Below the pieces are notes generated by a model, which was not told where the DNA came from, made no database searches, and saw only the letters and a program-made list of their open reading frames with translations. 60,878 bases of DNA from Clostridium lacusfryxellense (GTDB lineage Bacteria > Bacillota > Clostridia > Clostridiales > Clostridiaceae), in the NCBI RefSeq assembly GCF_018861735.1, contig NZ_JAHLEB010000027.1:1-60878 (forward strand), written 5' to 3'. Shown here in pieces: positions 11,541-20,421 of this stretch (within the stretch, counting starts at the first letter, position 1; each line of letters starts with the position of its first letter). A program made the translations under genes and the position numbers.

Positions 11541-12654
11541 AGTACTCTAAAGAGAGTATAAAATTTGTTATTATATAAATCCCATTTAAAATAGCATCTT
11601 CACTTGCATCAAAATTTTCAGAATGAAGACCATTAATTCCTTTATTCATGTCAGCAATTCCAAGTCTAAAATGTACAGATGGAACGTGCTGTGCAAAAAA
11701 CGCAAAATCATCTGCCGCAAATGTTTTTTCTAGTGGCAAAACATTACTATCACCAATGAGCTTTCGAGTAGCCAAAATAAATTTATTAGTGAATAATTCG
11801 TCCGATATCAAAGGTGGATACTGAAAATCATAATCCAGTTCAACCCTGCATCCATATTTCTCTGCACATAATCGAGAATTTATTAATATATCTTCATATA
11901 ATTTATTACGAAGTTCATTATTAAAAGTTCTAACAGTACCTAACACCTCACATTCCGTGGCTATTACATTGTTTGCTTTTCCACATTGAATAGAGGCAAA
12001 TGTGATTACATGTGAATCCAAGGGGTTATTATCTATTATTGATTTTGTATTCATGCTCTGAATAAATTCCATCGCAGGGTACATTGGATTTTTACATAGA
12101 TGAGGCGATGCAGCATGACCACCCTTACCTATAAATTTCACATTAAAATCATCTACGGAAGCCATAGATGCGCCACTGGCAACCCCTATTGTACCAACTG
12201 CTACGGTTGGCCACACATGAAAACCTATCATATAATTAACGTTAGGATTTAATAATACACCCTCTTCTATCATTGGTTTTGCACCACCGGTAGTTTCCTC
12301 TCCAGGCTGAAAAATAAATTTGACCGCTTTATCGAAACCTATTTTTTTAAGTATTAGTGCAACCCCTAATGCTATAGCCATATGATAATCATGACCACAA
12401 ACATGTGAAACACCATTTACTGGTAAGGCATCCATGTCAGCTCTAAGCGCTATACAAGACTCTCCATCGTTTAAAGTGGCAACCACTCCAGTTCCAACTA
12501 CTCTTTTTGAATCTATCTCTATATCTTTTAAAAAATTCTCGATAATGTCTTGAGTTTTATACTCATTAAAAGATAATTCAGCACAATTGTTTAATTTTAA
12601 TCTTAAATATTTTATAATATCAATATTTTTTTCTATAATTCCCCTAATGTCCAT
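11539..12654 (-). CDS. M20D family metallo-amidohydrolase, probable N-acetylornithine deacetylase role
   Basis: 371-residue member of the M20D peptidase/amidohydrolase family (HipO, N-acyl-amino-acid hydrolases, N-acetyl-diaminopimelate deacetylase). Motifs are ALRADMDALPV near residue 70, the metal-binding VCGHDYHMA near 85, and QPGEETTGGAKPM near 118. It starts one base after the argD stop and so is translationally coupled to argB-argD. No argJ is present in the window. The natural inference is removal of the acetyl group from N-acetylornithine, which would make the arginine pathway linear, but the family also has other amide substrates. The family is firm; the substrate is inferred from the operon. 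Confidence 0.8.
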   Translation of the reverse strand: MDIRGIIEKNIDIIKYLRLKLNNCAELSFNEYKTQDIIENFLKDIEIDSKRVVGTGVVATLNDGESCIALRADMDALPVNGVSHVCGHDYHMAIALGVALILKKIGFDKAVKFIFQPGEETTGGAKPMIEEGVLLNPNVNYMIGFHVWPTVAVGTIGVASGASMASVDDFNVKFIGKGGHAASPHLCKNPMYPAMEFIQSMNTKSIIDNNPLDSHVITFASIQCGKANNVIATECEVLGTVRTFNNELRNKLYEDILINSRLCAEKYGCRVELDYDFQYPPLISDELFTNKFILATRKLIGDSNVLPLEKTFAADDFAFFAQHVPSVHFRLGIADMNKGINGLHSENFDASEDAILNGIYIITNFILSLEY

Positions 12655-12655
12655 T

Positions 12656-13828
12656 TTAAACTTTAGTTTCAGATATTGCTATCTCAAGTATATCTAAAGC
12701 CCCATCGATATCAGTCTTTGAAACATTAAGTGGAGGAAGTAACCTTACCACATTATCTCCTGCTGCAATAACAAGCAGTCTTTTGTCAAAACATAATTTA
12801 CAAAATATCTTTGTGTCTGCTATTAATTTTATTCCAATTAATAGACCCATACCTTTTATTTCATCTATTACACCATATTTTTCTTTGATCTTAAGTAATC
12901 TTTCCTTTATATGCAAACTTTTTTCTTCTATCCCAGCTATCACTCCGTTATCCACGAGCTCTGTCAAAACAGCAACACCAACAGCAGACCCAAGTGGATT
13001 ACCACCAAATGTGCTACCATGATCACCAGGTACAAAAGCAGTTGAAGCTTTAACATTTGTAATAGTAGCACCTATTGGGAATCCACCACCTAAACCCTTA
13101 GCTATACAAATTACATCTGGAATCACTGAAAATTTCTTATATGCAAAGAGGCTTCCAAGTCTCCCCATACCACATTGAACTTCATCGAAAATTAATAAGG
13201 CATCATATTTATCACATAGACTTCTTGCCTTTTCTAAAAATTCTGCATTCGCTATATTTATTCCGCCTTCTCCTTGAATTGGTTCTATAATTATACCGCA
13301 AACACTCTCATCAAAATTCTTTTCCAAATCGTTTATGTCATTGAAATTTACTTTGCGTACTCCGTCTATTAATGGTCGAAAATCCTTTTGATATTTCTCC
13401 TGACCAGTAACTGAAAGTGCACCTATCGATCTTCCATGAAACGAATTATCCATATAAATGAATACATTTTTATTTTCAACATTTTTTAATGTTCCATATT
13501 TTCTTGCTATCTTGAGTGCTGTTTCCACAGATTCAGTACCACTATTGCAAAAGAATACTTTATTATGATCACAATTATCTACTAATTTTTGTGCAAGAAC
13601 TGTATGAGTAGTATTCCAATAATAATTAGACGAATGGATTAGTTTACTACTTTGAGTATTTATTGCATTAATTATAGCAGGGTGGCTATGTCCAAGGCAA
13701 TTTACTGCAACTCCTGATACAAAATCCACATATTCATTTCCATCTGTGTCATAAATCTTACATCCAAGTCCTTTTTCAAAAGTAACATCGTATCTTCCGT
13801 AGGTGTTCATTACACAATTTTCTATCAT
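12656..13828 (-). CDS. argD: Acetylornithine aminotransferase
   Basis: 390-residue class-III PLP aminotransferase converting N-acetylglutamate semialdehyde to N-acetylornithine. It has FCNSGTESVETALKIAR near residue 95, FHGRSIGALSVTGQ near 135, the cofactor-contacting DEVQCGMGRLG near 215, and the PLP-lysine motif CIAKGLGGGFPIGA near 245. Length is typical. The ATG overlaps the argB stop (TAATG), showing translational coupling. The M20D deacylase gene follows after one base. Ornithine aminotransferase activity cannot be excluded by sequence alone, but argB and argC alongside settle the pathway. Confidence 0.94.
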   Translation of the reverse strand: MIENCVMNTYGRYDVTFEKGLGCKIYDTDGNEYVDFVSGVAVNCLGHSHPAIINAINTQSSKLIHSSNYYWNTTHTVLAQKLVDNCDHNKVFFCNSGTESVETALKIARKYGTLKNVENKNVFIYMDNSFHGRSIGALSVTGQEKYQKDFRPLIDGVRKVNFNDINDLEKNFDESVCGIIIEPIQGEGGINIANAEFLEKARSLCDKYDALLIFDEVQCGMGRLGSLFAYKKFSVIPDVICIAKGLGGGFPIGATITNVKASTAFVPGDHGSTFGGNPLGSAVGVAVLTELVDNGVIAGIEEKSLHIKERLLKIKEKYGVIDEIKGMGLLIGIKLIADTKIFCKLCFDKRLLVIAAGDNVVRLLPPLNVSKTDIDGALDILEIAISETKV

Positions 13829-14703
13829 TAATTAGCCCCTTTCGCTGTTATAATTCTAGTTCCACAATTTTTTATTATATTTAATAACAAACTGTGTTTT
13901 TCTCGTCCATCGACTAGGTGAACATTTTTAGTACCTTTATTAATTGCCGCAACACAACATTCAAGTTTTGGAATCATACCACCATAAACAATTCCTTGAT
14001 TTATATATTCCTTAGTTTCCTCAACGGTGATTGATGACAAAAGCGTTGATGGATCAGTTATATCCGTATATACCCCATCTATATCTGTCATAATTAATAA
14101 TTTCTCAGCTTTTAGAACACCACTTATGGCTGCTGCAGCATAATCCGCATTTATATTGTAACTATTTCCTTCCTTATCTGACCCTACTGGAGAAATAACA
14201 GGAATATATCCACTGCAAAGCATGTTTAATAATAGATTTTTATTAATACTAACGACCTCTCCTACAAAACCTATATCAATCTTTTTAGTATCATCATAAA
14301 CGAATTTCTTTTTAGCTTGTATAAGATTACTATCTTTACCACTTATACCTATGGCATTTAATCCTCTTATACTTAATATTGAAGATAGTCTTTTGTTTAC
14401 ATTCCCCGATAATACCATTTCTACAATTTCCATTGTTTCTTTGTTTGTAACCCTTAATCCTTTTATGAATTTATTTTCACCACCAGTTTTATTTACCCAC
14501 GTATTTATTAAAGGACCTCCACCATGCACTATAACCACTTTAATTCCCGCTGTTGTCATAAGTGCTATATCTTCAACAAATGCTTGTTTAGCAGCATCAT
14601 TACTCATTATGCTTCCACCATACTTTATAACAAAGGTTTTACCCTTAAATTTATTAATTTGTGTAAAGTCTTTTATATTTGAGTTACTATTTTTTATATT
14701 CAT
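13828..14703 (-). CDS. argB: Acetylglutamate kinase
   Basis: 291-residue amino-acid kinase phosphorylating N-acetylglutamate. Motifs are VIKYGGSIMSN near residue 27, VIVHGGGPLINTW near 58, and LLIMTDIDGVYTD near 205, all characteristic of ArgB. The first 20 residues (Asn/Ser-rich) precede the usual ArgB start. The ATG at 14703 is kept because GGAGG lies 7 bases upstream. It is the first gene of the leftward arg operon, driven by a promoter overlapped by two ARG boxes. Confidence 0.95.
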   Translation of the reverse strand: MNIKNSNSNIKDFTQINKFKGKTFVIKYGGSIMSNDAAKQAFVEDIALMTTAGIKVVIVHGGGPLINTWVNKTGGENKFIKGLRVTNKETMEIVEMVLSGNVNKRLSSILSIRGLNAIGISGKDSNLIQAKKKFVYDDTKKIDIGFVGEVVSINKNLLLNMLCSGYIPVISPVGSDKEGNSYNINADYAAAAISGVLKAEKLLIMTDIDGVYTDITDPSTLLSSITVEETKEYINQGIVYGGMIPKLECCVAAINKGTKNVHLVDGREKHSLLLNIIKNCGTRIITAKGAN

Positions 14704-14781
14704 TGTAGCCTCCAGCCATAATATTTATTTTCCGGTAATTTTTATTAATTGTACAACTATCTGATTAAAAACACAACCTTT

Positions 14782-14815
14782 TGAATAATTATACATCATC
14801 GTGAATAATTATTCA
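14782..14815. promoter_or_regulatory. Tandem ARG boxes (ArgR/AhrC operator)
   Basis: TGAATAATTATACA at 14782-14795 and the perfect palindrome TGAATAATTATTCA at 14802-14815 match the ArgR/AhrC box, with centres 20 bp apart (two sites on one DNA face). They cover the -10 and -35 of the argB promoter and end 9 bp before the argC -35. They should therefore repress both directions when arginine is abundant. Confidence 0.8.
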
Positions 14816-14816
14816 A
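14788..14816 (-). promoter_or_regulatory. argB operon promoter
   Basis: Minus-strand -35 TTGAAT at 14811-14816 and -10 TATAAT at 14788-14793, spaced 17 bp. Both elements are embedded in the ARG boxes. Confidence 0.7.
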
Positions 14817-14823
14817 TCTTATA

Positions 14824-14852
14824 TTGATTTTTTTTTTATTTTATTGTATAAT
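14824..14852 (+). promoter_or_regulatory. argC promoter
   Basis: TTGATT at 14824-14829 and TATAAT at 14847-14852, spaced exactly 17 bp across a T-rich spacer, about 40 bases before the argC ATG. Confidence 0.7.
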
Positions 14853-14891
14853 ACTTTTTATTAATAAAATTTAAAGGCAAGGTGATACGAT

Positions 14892-15932
14892 ATGATAAAA
14901 GCGGGTATAATAGGTTCCACTGGCTATGCTGGTCAGCAGCTAGCGTGGTTTTTATACAAGCATCCAAATGTTAATGTAGAATTTTATGCTTCACATAATT
15001 ATGCAGATATTGCGTATAATGATATTTATAACAACTACTATAGTTATATAGAAGATAAATGTGTAAATATGGAAACTGCTATTAGTAAACTTTCAGAAAT
15101 TGATGTTCTATTCATTGCGATGCCTCATGGCAAATCATTTAAAATAACTGAAAAGGCTTTATCACTAGGAGTGAAAGTAATAGATTTAGGCGCAGACTTT
15201 AGGCTTAAATCCAAAGAAGAATATCAGCAGTGGTATGGACTTAAACACGAAAGTGTAAATCTTCTATCTAAAGCTGTTTATGGTCTTACTGAACTAAATA
15301 GAGAGGCTATAAAGAAGTGTAACTTGTTAGCTAACCCAGGTTGTTATCCAACTGCAACTATTTTAGCACTTACTCCACTACTTAAAAACAACCTAATAGA
15401 TATAACTTCAATAATAGTTGATGCTAAATCTGGTGTATCTGGAGCTGGTAGATCTGCAAATATTGGATCACTTTTTACGGAATGTAACGAGTCAATCAAA
15501 GCTTATGCAGTTTCGAGTCATAGACATACGCCTGAAATTGAACAAGAACTTAGCAACGCTTCAAGCTTAGGTGACGTAAAAATCTGTTTTACTCCTCATT
15601 TAGTACCAATGAATCGTGGAATTTTGTCTACCTGTTACTCTTCTCTTAAGAAAGAGATAACAGCTGAGGAGCTTATATCTTTATATAAAGATTTCTACAA
15701 GGATGATTATTTTGTAAAAATCCTTGATGGGTTACCTGAAACTAGATGGGTAAAAGGCTCTAACTTATGCCATATTGGAATTAAAGTTGATACACGTACA
15801 AATAGAGTAATTGTAATATCTGCTATTGATAATTTAATAAAAGGAGCTGCAGGTCAAGCAGTTCAAAACATGAATATTATGTTTGGATTAGACGAAACTA
15901 CAAGTCTAGATATAATCGCCATGGCACCATAA
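14892..15932 (+). CDS. argC: N-acetyl-gamma-glutamyl-phosphate reductase
   Basis: 346-residue NADPH-dependent reductase, third step of arginine synthesis. The N-terminal Rossmann motif is [10 protein letters not shown] (residues 8-17). The catalytic cysteine is in NPGCYPTAT near residue 150. The active-site histidine region is [12 protein letters not shown] near 210. Length is normal. It diverges from argB and shares an operator region with it. SD AAGGTGAT lies upstream. No terminator is evident before the next promoter at 15973. Confidence 0.95.
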   Translation: MIKAGIIGSTGYAGQQLAWFLYKHPNVNVEFYASHNYADIAYNDIYNNYYSYIEDKCVNMETAISKLSEIDVLFIAMPHGKSFKITEKALSLGVKVIDLGADFRLKSKEEYQQWYGLKHESVNLLSKAVYGLTELNREAIKKCNLLANPGCYPTATILALTPLLKNNLIDITSIIVDAKSGVSGAGRSANIGSLFTECNESIKAYAVSSHRHTPEIEQELSNASSLGDVKICFTPHLVPMNRGILSTCYSSLKKEITAEELISLYKDFYKDDYFVKILDGLPETRWVKGSNLCHIGIKVDTRTNRVIVISAIDNLIKGAAGQAVQNMNIMFGLDETTSLDIIAMAP

Positions 15933-15972
15933 CATTTATAAATTTTTTAACAATTCCTTAACAAAATATATG

Positions 15973-16001
15973 TTGATTTTTCGATCAATAATATATATAA
16001 T
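15973..16001 (+). promoter_or_regulatory. Promoter of GNAT gene
   Basis: TTGATT at 15973-15978 and TATAAT at 15996-16001 with 17-bp spacing, followed 36 bases later by the GNAT ATG. The gene is therefore probably transcribed on its own rather than only from argC. Confidence 0.6.
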
Positions 16002-16037
16002 AACTCACATAAATAATATGAAATTGGGGGTAGATAA

Positions 16038-16571
16038 ATGGACAAAATGTTCTTTGAAGTTAGAAGAGCTGTCACTAGTGACATTGAAGAAATAAGAATA
16101 CTTGCAAAACAATCTTTTGAGATGTATGCCGAAAACGCAGGAATTACGCAGTTGGTTGCACCTTTTGATGAAACATATGATGATGTATTAAAGGCTATAG
16201 AAACTACTAGCGTTTTTGTAGCTCTATCTAATGAAGAGGTTATTGGAAGTGTACGAATTGAAATCAAACCAGATAATACCGCTTATCTTAGTAGATTTGG
16301 TGTTTCATCAGAGCATCAAAATAATGGTATTGGTAAAATATTAATGAATGCAGTTGATATCTCCATGATGGAACTAGGTGTTACTAACTTATATCTTCAT
16401 ACCGCATCAAGAATGTTTTCACTTATAAGGTTTTATTATGGAAGATGCTTTTATATAGAATCAACAAATAATGATCGTGGATATATTAGAGCACTACTTT
16501 GCAAGGAATATGAATCAGAAGTAGCCCAAAGATCAGAAAATAATATTCACTGTGGCCGCTTCGTAGTTTAA
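16038..16571 (+). CDS. GNAT family N-acetyltransferase
   Basis: 177-residue acetyl-CoA-dependent acetyltransferase. The core motif A reads SSEHQNNGIGKILM near residue 95, preceded by strand AYLSRFGV, with a motif-B-like IRFYYGRCFYIES near 135. The substrate is unknown. It lies just after argC and no classical argA or argJ is in the window. A role as a short N-acetylglutamate synthase is conceivable but not supported by any specific motif. It has its own promoter, a weak SD (GGGGG), and a terminator directly after the stop. Confidence 0.75.
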   Translation: MDKMFFEVRRAVTSDIEEIRILAKQSFEMYAENAGITQLVAPFDETYDDVLKAIETTSVFVALSNEEVIGSVRIEIKPDNTAYLSRFGVSSEHQNNGIGKILMNAVDISMMELGVTNLYLHTASRMFSLIRFYYGRCFYIESTNNDRGYIRALLCKEYESEVAQRSENNIHCGRFVV

Positions 16572-16600
16572 GGGATACTATATGATATAGTATCCCTTTT
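16571..16600 (+). terminator. Terminator of GNAT gene
   Basis: AGGGATACTATA pairs with TATAGTATCCCT, with a 3-base loop and a T-rich tail. It begins at the stop codon. Confidence 0.85.
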
Positions 16601-16633
16601 CCCTTTGCTAACATAATCTTATTAGATTTTTAT

Positions 16634-17047
16634 TTATTCTACTTGAGTTATAAGTTTCCTCATAATATCCCGTAATTTTAAATCTGTAGTATCCTCTGTT
16701 GCAATAATTATAATAAGCTTTATAGCATTATCTGATTTATCCCATTTATAAGCTTTTATATCCATAATTGCACCGTCTGGTACGTACTGTTCGATGTCCA
16801 TTGCAATTTCTTCTGCAAGAGATAAGTATTCATCAAATAATTCATCCTCTGTTAATTCGCTTATTCCACAATCATCTTCCATTAAATCATTTAAAGTATT
16901 TATTTCTACACTTAAATTAAAAGCTAATATATCCTCTCTCTTTGAACCTTTACTCATATCTTTAACTACTTTGAATTCAGTATTTTTATCAATTATGTCT
17001 TTAATGTCCTTACTATCCACCATTTCACTATTAAATTCTACATTCAT
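16634..17047 (-). CDS. Hypothetical acidic protein
   Basis: 137 residues, strongly acidic, with no signal peptide or membrane segment and no family recognised. It is rich in Asp/Glu, including LTEDELFDEYLSLAEEIAMD near residue 80. The C-terminal half alternates hydrophobic strands (KLIIIIATED). It lies 48 bases after the SNF2 helicase gene on the same strand with its own SD (AGGAG), so it is probably the second gene of that transcript. Confidence 0.6.
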   Translation of the reverse strand: MNVEFNSEMVDSKDIKDIIDKNTEFKVVKDMSKGSKREDILAFNLSVEINTLNDLMEDDCGISELTEDELFDEYLSLAEEIAMDIEQYVPDGAIMDIKAYKWDKSDNAIKLIIIIATEDTTDLKLRDIMRKLITQVE

Positions 17048-17095
17048 ATTTACATCTCCTTTAGATATCGCTTGCCTCTTGACCGCTATATCATT

Positions 17096-20059
17096 CTAAA
17101 AACTAAAAATCTCTATAAGTTCTTCCTTTGTAAGTTTACCTAAAGCATCACTACTCATAAGTTCCCCTGTAATTATGCTATTTATTAAATGTTTTTTATT
17201 TTCTTGAAGTAAAATTATTTTTTCTTCTATAGTTCCCTTAGCAACTAGTTTAATTACCTCTACTACGTTTCTTTGACCAATCCTATGAGCCCTATCTGTT
17301 GCTTGATCCTCTACTGCTGGATTCCACCATGGATCAAAATGAATAACTAAATTTGCTGATGTTAAATTAAGTCCTGTACCACCAGCCTTTAGCGATATTA
17401 AAAATACTTTTGACTCTGACCCATTATTGAATTCATTTACTAATTCAACTCTATCCTTAGGTTTTGTTTTTCCATCTAAATAAAAGTATGATATTCCTTT
17501 GCCTTTTAAATCCTTACCTATGTTCTTAAGAACTGACGTAAATTGAGAAAATAATAACACCTTACCCCCATTCTCAATATGGTTTTGTATAAGTTCAGTC
17601 GCAATTTTCAGCTTTCCACTTCCACCTTTGTATTCCTCCATTACAAGTGAAGGATCTAAACAAATTTGCCTTAGCTTTGTTAAATAAGAAAAAATCTCTA
17701 TTTTGCCATCACTTTTATTTTTCAATTCTTCTCTGACAATTTTAATATAAGATTTATATACAAATTTTTGAACTGGTGTCATCTCAACTAAAAATTTCTT
17801 TTCTATTTTATCTGGCAATTCTTTAAGCACTTCTTTTTTGGTTCTTCTTAATAAGAAGGGTTTAATTAGTAATTTAAGTTCTTTCAAATTATTTTCGCTA
17901 TTTATGACAAATTTCGATTCGAAGGTCTCTCTTGTATATAAATAGCCAGGAATTATAAAATCAAAGATGGACCAAATTTCAGTTAGATTATTTTCAATAG
18001 GAGTTCCCGTTAAAGCGAATCTTACCTTTGCTTTAACTTCTTTAATTACCTTTGTATTTAGTGCTAAATAATTTTTTATATTCTGCGCTTCATCTATAAT
18101 ACAAAAATCAAAAATAATATCTTCATATAACTCTATATCCATCCTTAAAGTTCCATATGTCGTTAGTATTATATCATATTCCTTTAAGTTATGAACTAAA
18201 TTAAGCCTTTCAGTTTTTTTTCCATGCACAACAGCAACCTTTAGACTAGGACCAAATCTTTCTAATTCTGCCTTCCAATTATAAACAAGTGAAGTTGGGC
18301 AAATTATAATAGATTTTTTATTCTTTTCAGATAAGAGAAAAGCTATAGTTTGAATAGTTTTACCAAGACCCATTTCATCAGCTAGTATTCCACCAAACCC
18401 TAACTCATTTAAAGTTTTAAGCCACTTAAATCCATTGATTTGGTATTCCCTTAGTGTAGCATTTAAGTTCACGGGTATGTTTAAAACCATATTGCTTATA
18501 TTAGATAAGGTGTTTTCTATATCTGTTAGAATCTCAGAACCTTTAATAAATTGTAATCTTTTACTTTTTATTTTTTCATTAAAATATAATGCCTTATTCT
18601 TTTCTATATGTAAAATTCCAGATTCTTGCTTATCATTTATATTTAATGCTTCTATCAATCCAAGAAAATTTCTAAGATCCACATCTTTAAAATCTAAGAA
18701 ATTATTATTTTTAGTTTTATAAAACCTATTATTTTGCTTAAAATTTGATATTACACTATTTAATTCAGTATTTTCAATGTCTTGTATCCCATAAGAAAAA
18801 TCATAGTATCCATCTCTTTCTACAATTTCTGCTTCAATGGCAGTATAATCAAATATCTTTCTGCCTCTAAACCCTTTTCCAAATGTAACATTTCCAAGCG
18901 AGTGTAGATTGTCCTCACTTTTACTTAAAATAGAGAATAATTCATCATCTCCACCTATAAATAATAATCTTTCATCCCTTTTTATAAATCTATATTTCTC
19001 CATTTCCATAAGTATTTTTTCTTCCCTTTTGTAGTCTCGGGATATACTGTCTTTGCTTTTATCTTTCGTTAATATGTTTATTTTTTTATAACCATACTTC
19101 ACTTTTATATCACAATATATATTATTGTAAGCCTCGTAGATTTCAAATTCAGGTTTCATATAATTTGATGCAAACAACATTATCTCTTCACTTATGCTAA
19201 TATCCTTTGAAATACTAGTTAAGAATGGTATAAGTTTGTTATAGTTTTCTATGCTCTTTTGATATAAAATTTCGCCATTATTTTTCAACTTTTCACATAT
19301 AAGAGTGTATTTTTGAATCTGACTTATTGACGGTAAATAAAGCTTCCAATTAAATAGATATACATCATTATTATCGTTTAGTGATATTGGAAACTGCTTA
19401 TGTGTTGTTAAAACAAAATATTCATTTCTGGTTTTCAAAGTAAATTTAATTGGTAAGTCCTTTAGAATAATTGAAGCTTCGAACTCAAAAGTATCATAAC
19501 TGAACTTAATTTTTTTATAATCGATCTTAGTTAGAAAAGCTCTTAGTTCTCCTGGATTGATTTTTGTTTTTTCAATTCCTACGCCACGTAGCACTTCATA
19601 ATAAGTTGGAACTTTTGAAACTTTCCGAGCAATCTTTATGACACTATTAACTTCATGCTTATTTAAATTATTAGCTTTAATGTTCTCTGGTTTTGAACTC
19701 TGCGTTGACTTCTTTTCTACCCCTCCATTATCCTTTGAAGCCCTATAAAAAAAACTATATGCTGTAGCAGTTAAATGACTACACATAAATAAATAACCTT
19801 CCTTTGAAGCATCTTTAAAATCATCACAGGAACAGTTTAACCCTTCTAGTTTTTTCTTTAAAAGATCTATTTTAATGTGGGTACTAAAGTCTTTTAATTT
19901 ATTATTATCTTTTATGAGTCCATAAATATGATATGTGTTATCTATATTTTTGCCTTTAATTTTAAACACTAATCCACTATTAAATTTCTTTTCACCTTCA
20001 CTTCTCATAATATTCGAAGATGATTTAAATACTATATTTTTTAACTCTTTTAAATTCAA
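17096..20059 (-). CDS. SNF2-family DNA translocase with N-terminal SWIM zinc finger
   Basis: 987 residues. The SWIM finger is C76-x-C78 ... C93-x-H95. A bacterial SNF2-associated region follows, and the ATPase occupies the last 450 residues. Walker A motif DEMGLGKT is near 559, DEAQ box (IIDEAQNIKN) near 653, and motif VI (ATDRAHRIGQ) near 923. Such proteins move along duplex DNA and remodel protein-DNA complexes; the exact role in Clostridium is unknown. The start is kept at 20059 with AGG-containing SD upstream (GGAGGTTAGA). A second SNF2 protein of the same type is encoded at 48.2-51.3 kb, where the SWIM domain is a separate gene. Confidence 0.9.
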   Translation of the reverse strand: MNLKELKNIVFKSSSNIMRSEGEKKFNSGLVFKIKGKNIDNTYHIYGLIKDNNKLKDFSTHIKIDLLKKKLEGLNCSCDDFKDASKEGYLFMCSHLTATAYSFFYRASKDNGGVEKKSTQSSKPENIKANNLNKHEVNSVIKIARKVSKVPTYYEVLRGVGIEKTKINPGELRAFLTKIDYKKIKFSYDTFEFEASIILKDLPIKFTLKTRNEYFVLTTHKQFPISLNDNNDVYLFNWKLYLPSISQIQKYTLICEKLKNNGEILYQKSIENYNKLIPFLTSISKDISISEEIMLFASNYMKPEFEIYEAYNNIYCDIKVKYGYKKINILTKDKSKDSISRDYKREEKILMEMEKYRFIKRDERLLFIGGDDELFSILSKSEDNLHSLGNVTFGKGFRGRKIFDYTAIEAEIVERDGYYDFSYGIQDIENTELNSVISNFKQNNRFYKTKNNNFLDFKDVDLRNFLGLIEALNINDKQESGILHIEKNKALYFNEKIKSKRLQFIKGSEILTDIENTLSNISNMVLNIPVNLNATLREYQINGFKWLKTLNELGFGGILADEMGLGKTIQTIAFLLSEKNKKSIIICPTSLVYNWKAELERFGPSLKVAVVHGKKTERLNLVHNLKEYDIILTTYGTLRMDIELYEDIIFDFCIIDEAQNIKNYLALNTKVIKEVKAKVRFALTGTPIENNLTEIWSIFDFIIPGYLYTRETFESKFVINSENNLKELKLLIKPFLLRRTKKEVLKELPDKIEKKFLVEMTPVQKFVYKSYIKIVREELKNKSDGKIEIFSYLTKLRQICLDPSLVMEEYKGGSGKLKIATELIQNHIENGGKVLLFSQFTSVLKNIGKDLKGKGISYFYLDGKTKPKDRVELVNEFNNGSESKVFLISLKAGGTGLNLTSANLVIHFDPWWNPAVEDQATDRAHRIGQRNVVEVIKLVAKGTIEEKIILLQENKKHLINSIITGELMSSDALGKLTKEELIEIFSF

Positions 20060-20172
20060 ATCTAACCTCCAAATTATTATTTCAATTATTAAAATCTAAT
20101 TTAAATCATGTTAATAATGTATTCCCTATAATAATTATAACATGCATCTAAAGTTAATATATAGCAAAAAAA

Positions 20173-20201
20173 TTGCATCTTACAATAAATCATGCTATAG
20201 T
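20173..20201 (+). promoter_or_regulatory. Promoter of the G5/3D-domain gene
   Basis: TTGCAT at 20173-20178 and an extended -10, TGC-TATAGT with the hexamer at 20196-20201, spaced 17 bp. Transcription from near 20208 gives a leader of about 210 nt. Confidence 0.65.
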
Positions 20202-20207
20202 ATACTT

Positions 20208-20400
20208 ATAATAAAATGTCAATCCATAAATTGGTATTGATATACATTTATCCCCTACTTCTCAAACAGCTATTGAGAGCATTCTTACATTAGATATTAA
20301 GAATACCGACTTTGGGCATCCGACATATGTAATATGGCACCTTCAAAAGAATAGACTAGATTAACATCATCTATTTTTTTGAAGGTGCATAGACTGAAAT
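20208..20400 (+). promoter_or_regulatory. Long structured 5' leader, class not recognised (candidate riboswitch)
   Basis: The leader folds by eye into a closing helix (20240-20247 with 20327-20335, one bulge) around two hairpins: 20260-20265/20273-20278 and 20281-20287/20298-20304. Unpaired CCCC at 20252-20255 could pair with GGG at 20314-20316. A strong hairpin follows (about 20337-20388, 19-bp stem with one G-U), ending 19 nt before the SD. No intrinsic U-tract follows this hairpin. A shorter nested stem followed by seven T (20375-20381) could act as terminator instead. It does not match ydaO, preQ1, SAM, TPP, glycine, purine or c-di-GMP consensus sequences known to me. Confidence 0.5.
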
Positions 20401-20421
20401 TTCAAATAGGAGATGATCATT

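Noticed and set aside
16038-16571. Assigning the GNAT after argC as argA
   Set aside because: GNAT core motifs do not define the substrate and the gene has its own promoter. Position alone is too weak.
17096-20059. Phage-defence island around the SNF2 helicases
   Set aside because: No nuclease, methylase, protease or other defence gene adjoins either SNF2 locus. Housekeeping genes flank both.
20337-20388. Simple intrinsic terminator before the G5/3D gene
   Set aside because: The long hairpin is not followed by a T-run on either strand. Only a shorter nested stem has one, so it was reported as part of an unassigned leader instead.
20208-20400. ydaO (c-di-AMP) riboswitch, expected before 3D-domain genes
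   Set aside because: The conserved ydaO segments (GGGGTGAAT and the GGGCTAACTCT-type core) are not present.
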